Below are positions 1-5,108 of a stretch of DNA of 7,762 bases, piece by piece. The stretch spans positions 1 to 7,762 of the forward strand of contig CAYQBK010000048.1 in the NCBI GenBank assembly GCA_964415715.1. Direction: 5' to 3'. A model generated the notes under the pieces. The model saw nothing but the letters and a program-made list of their open reading frames with translations, searched no databases and was not told the origin of the DNA. Made by a program: the position numbers and the translations under genes. This DNA comes from DALYDK01 sp964415715 (GTDB lineage Bacteria; Patescibacteriota; Saccharimonadia; Saccharimonadales; CAIOMD01). Every line of letters begins with the position of its first letter. Within the stretch, counting starts at the first letter, position 1.

Positions 1-1021
1 GTTCCGCTGGAACTGGGTTCGCGCGAAAGTGTAAAATTGCACCAGACGACATTCCAATAGCTTTTACCAAGCTATCAAACGGCTCTTTCCAGATGACGGA
101 GAGGCCGTTTTCGTTATTTATACGTAGGTTCAAGAACAAAATGCTGGCGATACGATCTTTTTCGACTGCTGAACCCGCTCTCATCTTGTCAGGAGCTAGT
201 TTTACAAGGTTCAAGAACTGCTCTTTGGTCAATTTAATTTTGTTTGGATTTGCTATCTTTTCTTTAAGTTTGCTTATGTCGCCATCGAGCACTTGTGTCT
301 CAGCGGCAAGCTGTTCGATTTTGTCTTCGTTTATTGCGTATGCTGGCGAGCTACGCTTGATTTTGCCAAGCCCCAGTGACAATTCGTCAAGCTCTTTTTT
401 CTTATGGGCATAGGCACCTCGCTTGCTGGCAATATCTTGTTTGATCTTGATAATCTTCTCATCCGTAAAACTGTCGATTCGCTTGCTGTAACGTTCATAC
501 GCATCGTCTGTCAGCTCTAACTTCTCTAATAGCTCATAAATTGCGTCGAAGACATAAAACGCTCTTACCGATTTAACGGAGCGAGTACATTCTTTATTTT
601 CGCAACGATAAGAGAGTACATGGTGCTTGCTCCCGCCAGGCTTGTTCTTACCAGCTTGCATCCACTTTGTGTCATTACATACGCCGCAATAAACCATACG
701 AACAAGCGGTTTGAATTCAACCCTTTTCTTGGGATCCGCATCACGTTTTCGTGTATATGCAAGGGCTTGTACCTGATTGTAGGCATCTTCGTCGATCATA
801 GGTTCAAAGTCTAATTGGATACTGCGTAAATCGGTGGTTTGTTGAGTTTGTTCGAGCATACCGAAGTAAAATGGGTCACGAAACATCTGACCAACACTCT
901 TTTCGGTAGGATCAATCCGCTTCGATTTTTTGTTCTTCCTGGTGATTTTCGTCATACGGTGGTAGCCCTTTTCGAGCAGAAACTCAAGTACAGCCTTGTT
1001 TGTTGCGCCTCCAGCTCTCAT
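1..1021 (-). CDS. Large serine recombinase, C-terminal part (continues past left edge)
   Basis: This is the downstream part of a site-specific serine recombinase, in the same frame as the N-terminal fragment and separated from it only by one TGA. It reads openly from the ATG at 1019-1021 to position 1 with no stop, so the 3' end lies outside the window. Visible parts in order are the Recombinase domain (including MFRDPFYFGM and the YNQVQAL region), a zinc ribbon (YCGVC, then CENKEC about 30 residues later), and a Lys/Glu-rich predicted coiled coil (KIIKIKQDIA to KLKEKI). The segment beginning FLNLRINN follows. In this family these C-terminal parts bind DNA and govern synapsis and directionality. 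The ATG lies 3 bases after the TGA, so reinitiation is conceivable, but no Shine-Dalgarno site precedes it. Without the N-terminal catalytic domain this fragment cannot recombine DNA. The family assignment is firm; separate expression is doubtful. Confidence 0.8.
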   Translation of the reverse strand, partial: MRAGGATNKAVLEFLLEKGYHRMTKITRKNKKSKRIDPTEKSVGQMFRDPFYFGMLEQTQQTTDLRSIQLDFEPMIDEDAYNQVQALAYTRKRDADPKKRVEFKPLVRMVYCGVCNDTKWMQAGKNKPGGSKHHVLSYRCENKECTRSVKSVRAFYVFDAIYELLEKLELTDDAYERYSKRIDSFTDEKIIKIKQDIASKRGAYAHKKKELDELSLGLGKIKRSSPAYAINEDKIEQLAAETQVLDGDISKLKEKIANPNKIKLTKEQFLNLVKLAPDKMRAGSAVEKDRIASILFLNLRINNENGLSVIWKEPFDSLVKAIGMSSGAILHFRANPVPAE

Positions 1022-1024
1022 GAA

Positions 1025-1600
1025 TCATGATTCTTGTACTACTTCGAACCATTCGTTGGGTCGATAACGACCATCAGCTTCACGATCGTAGCCCCATTTT
1101 GGCTGTCCACCCGATTTACCATCCTCCCAGTTACCCGATACTCCTCTACGTACTTTTTGCGATAGGTCGTCTGAGAAATGTTTTGATATTGAGAACATTA
1201 TTCCAAGTGTTAGTTTGCCAGAAGGGTCGTTTGTAAAGTGATGGGTTGGGAATTGCAGGTCTTTAATCATGCCTTCATCGAGCATGTTTATGATTCGACC
1301 GCCATCGAGCATATTTCGTGAGAGTCGATCTGGTGCATACGACAAGATGGCATCGTATTTGCCATTCTCTATATCCTCTAGCAAATCATAGAATTTTGGT
1401 CTAATCTTTTTGTCCAATTTCTTAGCTGACCCATTTTCTTTTACGATCTTAATTATGTTAAGCTTGCCCTCGGCATATTTTTTGCAGTATTTGATCTGGT
1501 CAGGAATGGAGCGGACTTGGCTACCCTCGTCTTTACTAGACCTACGTGCGTACAGCACATAACGGAGTTTAGTTCGATCAAGTTCTTCATCGAGGATCAT
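1025..1600 (-). CDS. Serine recombinase, N-terminal resolvase domain (ends at an in-frame TGA)
   Basis: This encodes the catalytic resolvase domain of a large serine recombinase of the phage-integrase or mobile-element type. The nucleophile motif YARRSS is at about residues 17-22 (expected catalytic Ser21), with SIPDQ after it. The arginine-bearing DRLSRN motif is near residues 91-96, and the long E-helix region (GIMFSISKHFSDDLSQKVRRG) leads into the start of the Recombinase domain (GQPKWGY). Translation stops after EVVQES at a TGA, and the same frame then continues with FMRAGGATNK, clear family sequence. The intact protein would exceed 530 residues. As it stands the fragment lacks most of its DNA-binding region and is probably inactive unless the TGA is read through. 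The ATG at 1600 has no strong Shine-Dalgarno site. A small gene ends 18 bases upstream on the same strand, suggesting a joint transcript. Confidence 0.85.
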   Translation of the reverse strand: MILDEELDRTKLRYVLYARRSSKDEGSQVRSIPDQIKYCKKYAEGKLNIIKIVKENGSAKKLDKKIRPKFYDLLEDIENGKYDAILSYAPDRLSRNMLDGGRIINMLDEGMIKDLQFPTHHFTNDPSGKLTLGIMFSISKHFSDDLSQKVRRGVSGNWEDGKSGGQPKWGYDREADGRYRPNEWFEVVQES

Positions 1601-1618
1601 ATATTGATTTTACTCTAT

Positions 1619-1828
1619 TTAGAGGTGGATACGACCACCGTTGTTATCGGATATGGTAGTGGAATTTAATTTGGCAAGAGGACCGTTTTCGTTTATCTCC
1701 TCAAGTACCTCCATCAGTTCGACTAAGCCGTCATCTATGTGTGTATGTTTTTGTTTTTGCCCTACAGTTATAGGGTCTTTAGTAAAGTACACAGACGCAG
1801 TGCTGTCTGTTGCAACGAGTGAAGACAT
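1619..1828 (-). CDS. Small unknown protein upstream of the recombinase
   Basis: This is a 69-aa reading frame from the ATG at 1828. A longer version starts at the TTG at 1861, adding 11 residues. I do not recognise the family. It has no evident membrane segment or signal peptide. The middle is acidic and helix-like (DDGLVELMEVLEEINENGP) and the end is Ser/Thr/Asn-rich. Evidence that it is real is limited: it lies on the same strand as the recombinase, its stop is 18 bases before that gene's ATG, and the composition of the acidic helix looks coding. Small accessory proteins often precede large serine recombinases, which would fit a directionality factor or regulator, but nothing here shows such a role. 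The opposite strand also holds an open frame here, which I judge to be a shadow. Confidence 0.5.
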   Translation of the reverse strand: MSSLVATDSTASVYFTKDPITVGQKQKHTHIDDGLVELMEVLEEINENGPLAKLNSTTISDNNGGRIHL

Positions 1829-2041
1829 AAAAATCCAATCGTTTACCTCGTTGAACGACAAGGGTTCTGATATAGATTTTTATGCTGTTCGTCCCTAAAG
1901 GGTGTTTAACGTGTTCACACACTGTATGTTTTTTACGTGCTTACCAGCACCTAGGGACATAGTTCTATAATTACTATTACACCCTTTTGCATTAGCGTTG
2001 TCTAGCTCAACCCCTATTTCTGTCATACTTGTAAGAGGAGT

Positions 2042-2047
2042 TAATAT
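2042..2047 (+). promoter_or_regulatory. Candidate -10 box of the HTH gene
   Basis: TAATAT ends 8 bases before the ATG at 2056, so a transcript starting about 7 bases downstream would be nearly leaderless. No good -35 is visible at the right distance. A purine-rich AAGAGGAG at 2033-2040 looks like a Shine-Dalgarno site but is 15 bases from the ATG, which is too far for efficient use. Confidence 0.35.
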
Positions 2048-2055
2048 AAACATCT

Positions 2056-2289
2056 ATGGCAATCAAACAAACATTCGGTAGACCACAAACCATCACCATG
2101 CGTACTGTTATTATTTTGGCTGACGCTATTTCTCATAACACAAACATTACCGACAGTTGTCGCTTTGCTGGCACTTCACGCAGTTCGTACTACCACTACC
2201 TAAAGAACAATCAAGTGTTCGCCGAAAGAATGGCTAAGGCCAAAGCAAACCAGACCAAAGTGACCATGAGTTTTTGGACAATACCCTGA
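2056..2289 (+). CDS. Short phage-type helix-turn-helix protein (terminase small subunit-like)
   Basis: This 77-aa protein resembles the N-terminal DNA-binding part of phage small-terminase or transposase-like HTH proteins. The sequence shows GRP near residues 8-10 and then a helix-turn-helix around residues 31-50 (ITDSCRFAGTSRSSYYHYL, matching the family pattern of cysteine or alanine, glycine, S-R-S-T/S-Y-Y). A following helix is FAERMAKAKANQ. Family members usually run well past this point; here the protein ends in KVTMSFWTIP and a TGA, so it may be truncated or a stand-alone regulator. It is divergent from the recombinase module, with about 190-230 bases of shared intergenic DNA, which is the position of an element regulator. 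DNA binding is a reasonable inference; a packaging role is not supported because no large terminase gene is in view. Confidence 0.6.
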   Translation: MAIKQTFGRPQTITMRTVIILADAISHNTNITDSCRFAGTSRSSYYHYLKNNQVFAERMAKAKANQTKVTMSFWTIP

Positions 2290-2542
2290 AAAATTAACTA
2301 TTATGACTGGGTTTTTGTGATAAGTGCTGTCTAAAAAGTGCAGTTACTTACAAGAAAATGGCGTTGAGAGGTAAAATCTGACAGAAAAATTTAGGGACGG
2401 TTGCTTAGTCTATTTGAGATACATAAAGTGAACGGGTAAAACATAACCCCTAGAACGCACGGAGAAGCGGCTGGACGATGCTTTCGGCGAAAGATGGGCT
2501 TCTTTACCCAGCTTGCAGACAAGATGGTTCCCACTGTAGTAA
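2290..2542 (+). other. Gene-poor stretch with pairing potential
   Basis: No convincing gene lies here. The main signal is nested complementarity: GGGTAAA (2434-2440) with TTTACCC (2503-2509), AGAAGC (2463-2468) with GCTTCT (2498-2503), and a CTTTC/GAAAG hairpin at 2481-2493. A weak promoter-like pair, TTGCTT (2401-2406) and TAAAGT (2424-2429) with 17-base spacing, stands just before it. A 21-codon frame starting at the ATG at 2494 and ending at the TAG at 2557-2559 (MGFFTQLADKM...) is also present, but its coding status is unknown. It could be a structured leader, a gene remnant or chance. Confidence 0.25.
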
Positions 2543-2571
2543 TTGCATTATTAGCATAGGCGTGTTATAAT
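2543..2571 (+). promoter_or_regulatory. Strong sigma-70-type promoter of the Phe-leader operon
   Basis: The -35 element TTGCAT (2543-2548) and a perfect -10 TATAAT (2566-2571) are separated by exactly 17 bases, with the extended -10 TG at 2563-2564. The expected start site is near 2578, 3 bases before the leader-peptide ATG at 2581. This is the best promoter in the window and places the whole attenuator inside the transcript. Confidence 0.75.
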
Positions 2572-2580
2572 AGTTGAGTG

Positions 2581-2685
2581 ATGAAAACTATAATGAATAC
2601 AATTATGCGGAACAATACCAAGCAGACATCTGTTGTATTCTTTGGTTTTACCTCTTTTATTCAGGCGGTAGCTCCTAGAACGTAA
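2581..2685 (+). CDS. 34-aa Phe-rich leader peptide
   Basis: This short frame begins about 3 bases after the predicted transcription start and ends at a double stop (TAA TAA, 2683-2688). Codons 20-26 read F F G F T S F (TTC TTT GGT TTT ACC TCT TTT), four phenylalanines in seven codons. This is the signature of leader peptides controlling phenylalanine biosynthesis or PheRS genes by attenuation. Its last codons (2664-2674) overlap the antiterminator arm, and a terminator hairpin follows the stop by about 20 bases. A ribosome stalled at the FF pair (2638-2643) would leave the arm at 2664 free, whereas a ribosome at the stop would mask it. With almost no 5' leader it is probably translated as a leaderless message; in-frame ATGs at 2593 and 2605 are alternatives. 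The peptide itself probably has no other job. Thr is also frequent, but the Thr codons are scattered. Confidence 0.7.
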   Translation: MKTIMNTIMRNNTKQTSVVFFGFTSFIQAVAPRT

Positions 2686-2719
2686 TAAACGACCTTAAAC
2701 AAATACAAGAGCGACCGCC
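2664..2719 (+). promoter_or_regulatory. Antiterminator pairing of the Phe attenuator
   Basis: GGCGGTAGCTC (2664-2674) can pair with GAGCGACCGCC (2709-2719) at 10 of 11 positions, with a single A/G mismatch at 2670/2713. The second arm includes the whole 5' arm of the terminator, so the two structures exclude each other. The first arm lies in the last leader-peptide codons, about 20 bases past the Phe-Phe pair, the spacing expected for stall-dependent control. Confidence 0.65.
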
Positions 2720-2740
2720 ATACACAAGCGGTCGTTTTTG
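2707..2740 (+). terminator. Attenuator terminator hairpin
   Basis: CGACCGC (2712-2718) and GCGGTCG (2728-2734) form a perfect 7-bp GC-rich stem around a 9-base loop, immediately followed by five T (2735-2739). The stem can extend by A-U and G-U pairs into the T run. It sits between the leader peptide and the first structural gene, 22 bases before that gene's ATG, so it acts as an attenuator and not as an operon end. Confidence 0.8.
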
Positions 2741-2750
2741 ATGTAACTAA

Positions 2751-2756
2751 AAAGGA
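2751..2756 (+). promoter_or_regulatory. Ribosome binding site of the 78-aa gene
   Basis: AAAGGA sits 5 bases before the ATG at 2762. It is the clearest Shine-Dalgarno site in the window and supports this start. It lies downstream of the terminator, so it is reached only by read-through transcripts. Confidence 0.6.
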
Positions 2757-2761
2757 ATTTT

Positions 2762-2998
2762 ATGGAAACTGAACCGATAATTGAAACGAGGTCACTCGGT
2801 ATGCAGCTACATGCTGCCGAAACAGCTATCTACTTAGGTAAGAGAGTTGTAGCAGAAATCTATTCACAAGAACCTGTTGACGAAGCGGCATTAGCGACTG
2901 CTAGACAAGACATTTCAGCTGCAAGGCAAACTCGCAATACATTGAGGAGACAGCTTGAAGAAACAAGACCAAAACCTGTGCCAAAGTACAAATGGTAA
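2762..2998 (+). CDS. 78-aa unknown protein, first gene of the Phe-attenuated operon
   Basis: I do not recognise this protein. It is small and hydrophilic and probably mostly helical: an N-terminal segment with LGMQLHAAETAIYLGKRVVAEIY, a loop with a proline near residue 39, a second helix rich in Ala, Arg and Gln (ATARQDISAARQTRNTLRRQLEE), and a basic, proline-containing tail (RPKPVPKYKW). No signal peptide, membrane span or metal motif is visible. The ATG is supported by a good Shine-Dalgarno site. The stop at 2996-2998 is 9-21 bases before the possible starts of the PheRS-like gene, so the two are almost certainly co-transcribed and co-regulated. A helical hairpin beside a synthetase lacking the PheS N-terminal coiled coil suggests it could be a partner subunit or tRNA-binding accessory. 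That is inference from position and shape only. Confidence 0.65.
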   Translation: METEPIIETRSLGMQLHAAETAIYLGKRVVAEIYSQEPVDEAALATARQDISAARQTRNTLRRQLEETRPKPVPKYKW

Positions 2999-3019
2999 GT
3001 AAAGAAAGTGAGATTTGAT

Positions 3020-4147
3020 ATGAAAATGTATATACAACCAATTAGTGAGCAAGAGCTTGAGCAGTATCTTGCAATACCAGATTTAACGGCTGACAAGAAA
3101 CATGCCATTGGTATGCTTTCGGATAAGATAATCCAATATGTTAAGAGTGCCCATGGTAATTCTGATGTAAGGGTGTATCGCCGAAAACCAATCGTCACAG
3201 TAAAAAACAACTACGATAACTTGCTTATAGCTGATGACAACATTAGTCGCTCATCAACATATACGCACTATATAGACGAAAAACACATACTTAGAACGCA
3301 TACTTCCGCCGAAATACCTGTTATCTTGCGTGAGTTATCCAAGCAAGAAGGCTGGGATGATGTCGTAATCCTGCTGCCAGGACTGGCGTACCGTCGGGAT
3401 GTGACTGATAAGAAGCATGTTGGTCAAGTACACATGCTTGAGGTGTGGCATGTCGTAAAAAGAAGTAAGGTGTTTGAAATCAAAAAGGCAGACCTACTTG
3501 AGGTTGTGAAGGGTGTAGCGAAGACGGCTGCACCTGGTTGGGATTTAAGAATTGTTAGCTCTCCCCACCCGTACACCGATCAAGGTATTGAGGTTAACGC
3601 ATGTAAGAGTGGTCAAGATATAGAAATACTCGAATGCGGACTCATAAAGCCCGAAATTTTGAATAATGCTGGGCTTGACCCAAAGACATATTCTGGATGG
3701 GCACTTGGTATGGGTCTTGATAGGCTCGTCATGACGCTAAAGGGCATTCCAGATATACGCTACCTACGTTCTGAGAATCCTGGCATAGCTGCTCAGATGG
3801 TGGACTTATTGCCTTACAAAGAAGTATCGCATCAGCCGAGTATTAAGCGTGATATGTCGTATTGCGTACCGAAAACGTATGTCGAAGAAGACATTAACGA
3901 GGATATTCGAAAGGCACTCGGTGCTAATATGAATATCCTTGAGAGCGTAGAGGTAATCAGCGAAACACCAGCAGAAGATTTACCCGATGTCATATTAGAG
4001 CGTTTGGGCTGTAAGCCAGATCAGAAGAATATTCTTGTGCGAATAACTCTGAGGCATCTAGAGAAGTCACTCACTAATGGACAGGCCAATAAGATATATG
4101 ACGACATATATTCAAAAATTAACTATGGATCAGGAGGATATAACTAG
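3020..4147 (+). CDS. Single-chain PheRS-like class II synthetase (PheS core + FDX-ACB domain)
   Basis: Numbering is from the ATG at 3020 (375 aa); a GTG at 3008 would add 4 residues. The core follows PheS: RTHTS at 92-96, motif 2 as YRRD at 124-127, H133 then VHMLEVW at 137-143, PYTDQGIEV near 184-192, and motif 3 (YSGWALGMGLDR, then GIPDIRYL) near 224-249. From about residue 272 a PheT-type FDX-ACB anticodon-binding domain follows (HQPSIKRDMSYCV through LTNGQANKIYDDI). The N-terminal coiled coil of bacterial PheS and the rest of PheT are absent, so the architecture resembles monomeric mitochondrial PheRS. Differences from canonical PheS are the FHQ(V/L)EG Gln replaced by Met and the FPF pair of the phenylalanine pocket replaced by H183 and Y185. 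RTHTS, the Glu of the HxxE motif and the motif 3 Ala (A228) are kept. It could be a compact PheRS, a resistant second copy, or a ligase with another substrate. The Phe-codon attenuator upstream favours a link to tRNA-Phe charging. Confidence 0.8.
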   Translation: MKMYIQPISEQELEQYLAIPDLTADKKHAIGMLSDKIIQYVKSAHGNSDVRVYRRKPIVTVKNNYDNLLIADDNISRSSTYTHYIDEKHILRTHTSAEIPVILRELSKQEGWDDVVILLPGLAYRRDVTDKKHVGQVHMLEVWHVVKRSKVFEIKKADLLEVVKGVAKTAAPGWDLRIVSSPHPYTDQGIEVNACKSGQDIEILECGLIKPEILNNAGLDPKTYSGWALGMGLDRLVMTLKGIPDIRYLRSENPGIAAQMVDLLPYKEVSHQPSIKRDMSYCVPKTYVEEDINEDIRKALGANMNILESVEVISETPAEDLPDVILERLGCKPDQKNILVRITLRHLEKSLTNGQANKIYDDIYSKINYGSGGYN

Positions 4148-4187
4148 CTTTCACAATAGAAAAGCGATTGTGTCATAATATACTTTT

Positions 4188-4263
4188 TAACAGGGGTGGA
4201 CGAAAAAGACATAAGCACTTGACAGACACTTGTGTCGATAGAAATACGACCCTACCCCTGTTA
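4188..4263 (+). repeat. Perfect 10-bp inverted repeat spanning 76 bases
   Basis: TAACAGGGGT (4188-4197) and ACCCCTGTTA (4254-4263) are exact reverse complements. Between them are a short GACAC/GTGTC hairpin (4228-4239) and a perfect -35-like TTGACA (4219-4224) without a convincing -10. The unit lies between the synthetase-like gene and the DUF4145 gene. It could be a folded RNA, an operator region, a miniature element or chance; a 10-bp match over this range is not rare enough to decide. Confidence 0.35.
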
Positions 4264-4305
4264 GGTTGGCACGTACAATGTTGATTGTGTGACACAAAAG
4301 TAAGC

Positions 4306-4311
4306 TATAAT
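4306..4311 (+). promoter_or_regulatory. -10 box of the DUF4145-type gene (leaderless arrangement)
   Basis: A perfect TATAAT lies exactly 6 bases before the ATG at 4318, which puts the expected transcription start on the A of the ATG. TTGATT (4281-4286) could be a -35 with a long 19-base spacer. This decides the start in favour of ATG 4318 over the TTG at 4285, which would lie upstream of the transcript. Confidence 0.6.
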
Positions 4312-4317
4312 CAAAAT

Positions 4318-4893
4318 ATGGCGATAGATAGCTGGTGGCAGTTTGGTGAAGGCTCAGGATATTGGGGTAATGACTTGGCACTGTTTGACATTGAGTGCGC
4401 GTTTTGTGAAGAAAAGGATAATTGGAAGCTGGAACACCACGCCGAAAAGACAAAGCCTAAATCTCGCAAGACATTAAACTTCGATACATACAAGTGTGGC
4501 AACTGTGGCAATTACATTATGGTATTTTGGTCGGCGAGTGAACATTATGCTGGAAGTTACGATCCCGCCCAAGGTCTTCACGCCTACAGAACCGTGCCAT
4601 TTGCGCTAGGTGGCTGGGACGGTGAAGAATACTGGCCTGAACAGGCTAAGCGGCATTGGAAGCAAGCACATAATGCAATAAAGCGTGGCGACTATGACGC
4701 CGCCGTAGTTATGGCTAGGTCTGCTGTGCAAGCAATCGTTAGAAACAAGAAAGCCAAGAAGGGCGACTTGTACCACGAAATTAACGACTTGGTTACAAGG
4801 GGCGTACTGCCTAACATCGAGGTGAGTTGGCTCACGAAGTTAGGGAGCTGGCAAAGCCGTCAGCGCACCCCACAGAAGACGAGAAGCCAGTAG
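4318..4893 (+). CDS. Zinc-ribbon DUF4145-type protein, frameshifted main part
   Basis: The 191-aa frame begins MAIDSWWQFG. It carries two CxxC pairs, CAFC near residue 30 and CGNC near residue 61, forming a likely zinc ribbon. The DUF4145 helical region follows (EQAKRHWKQAHNAIKRGDYDAAVVMARSAVQAIV, then LYHEINDLVTRGVLPNIEV). From about 4822 the frame leaves the family sequence and ends in a meaningless tail (SWLTKLGSWQS...) at a TAG, while the expected continuation is found one frame over. DUF4145 domains occur alone and attached to restriction or defence proteins, but their activity is not established. The intact gene would span 4318-5069. The break is a one-base loss or sequencing error; if real, the protein lacks the conserved histidine-bearing C-terminal helices. 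Confidence 0.7.
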   Translation: MAIDSWWQFGEGSGYWGNDLALFDIECAFCEEKDNWKLEHHAEKTKPKSRKTLNFDTYKCGNCGNYIMVFWSASEHYAGSYDPAQGLHAYRTVPFALGGWDGEEYWPEQAKRHWKQAHNAIKRGDYDAAVVMARSAVQAIVRNKKAKKGDLYHEINDLVTRGVLPNIEVSWLTKLGSWQSRQRTPQKTRSQ

Positions 4894-5069
4894 AAGCACA
4901 GGATGCAAGGGAGATAGTGAAGTTCCTTGATATTCTCCTAGAATACGGCTATGACCTACCGCACAAGATTAACGAATACAGAGAGCGTCAAGGCAAGGCA
5001 CCGTTAGCTGATGAACCAGCCGAGGATACCGAGCCAACCCCTGAGACTAGCACCCCTAAGCCTGAATAG
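4824..5069 (+). pseudogene. C-terminal part of the DUF4145-type protein, in the shifted frame
   Basis: Reading from the GAG at 4824 gives ELAHEVRELAKPSAHPTEDE, which matches the conserved end of DUF4145 domains (family pattern: R-E-L-(G)N-x-x-AHP). Helices DAREIVKFLDILLEYGYDLP and a proline/glutamate/threonine-rich low-complexity tail follow to the TAG at 5067-5069. It joins the preceding frame by a -1 shift at 4822-4824. There is no plausible independent start other than the TTG at 4827 and no ribosome binding site, so this is best read as the second half of one broken gene. No classical slippery heptamer is visible at the junction. Confidence 0.65.
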
Positions 5070-5108
5070 GTTCAAATAACGTCTAGCGAGAGTAATAACA
5101 CGCTCATA

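Noticed and set aside
93..1236. Plus-strand open frames opposite the recombinase, and minus frame 565-786
   Set aside because: They lie over a continuous minus-strand recombinase frame with recognisable domains, so they are shadows.
1025..2289. Alternative genetic code with TGA read as Trp or Gly
   Set aside because: Trp is encoded by TGG in many places here, and the long intact genes contain no internal TGA. One TGA in one mobile-element gene is better explained by mutation or error.
1890..2399. TTTAGGGACG inverted copies (1890-1899 and 2390-2399) as ends of a small element around the HTH gene
   Set aside because: A 10-bp match at this distance is expected many times by chance in a window of this size, and nothing else marks element ends.
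2430..2540. tRNA gene, suggested by GGTTCCC near 2525
   Set aside because: There is no T-loop consensus, no acceptor-stem pairing at the right distance and no anticodon arm on either strand.
2450..2685. CCTAGAACG direct repeat (near 2450 and 2674)
   Set aside because: A nine-base match without extension or regular spacing is within chance.
2581..2760. T-box riboswitch in front of the synthetase-like gene
   Set aside because: No T-box core (GGGTGGAACCGCG-like) is present, and the leader peptide with an antiterminator inside its last codons explains the terminator better.
4150..4190. CACAAT/ATTGTG hairpin plus T run as the terminator of the synthetase-like gene
   Set aside because: The stem is only six AT-rich pairs, and the T run is about a dozen bases away from it.
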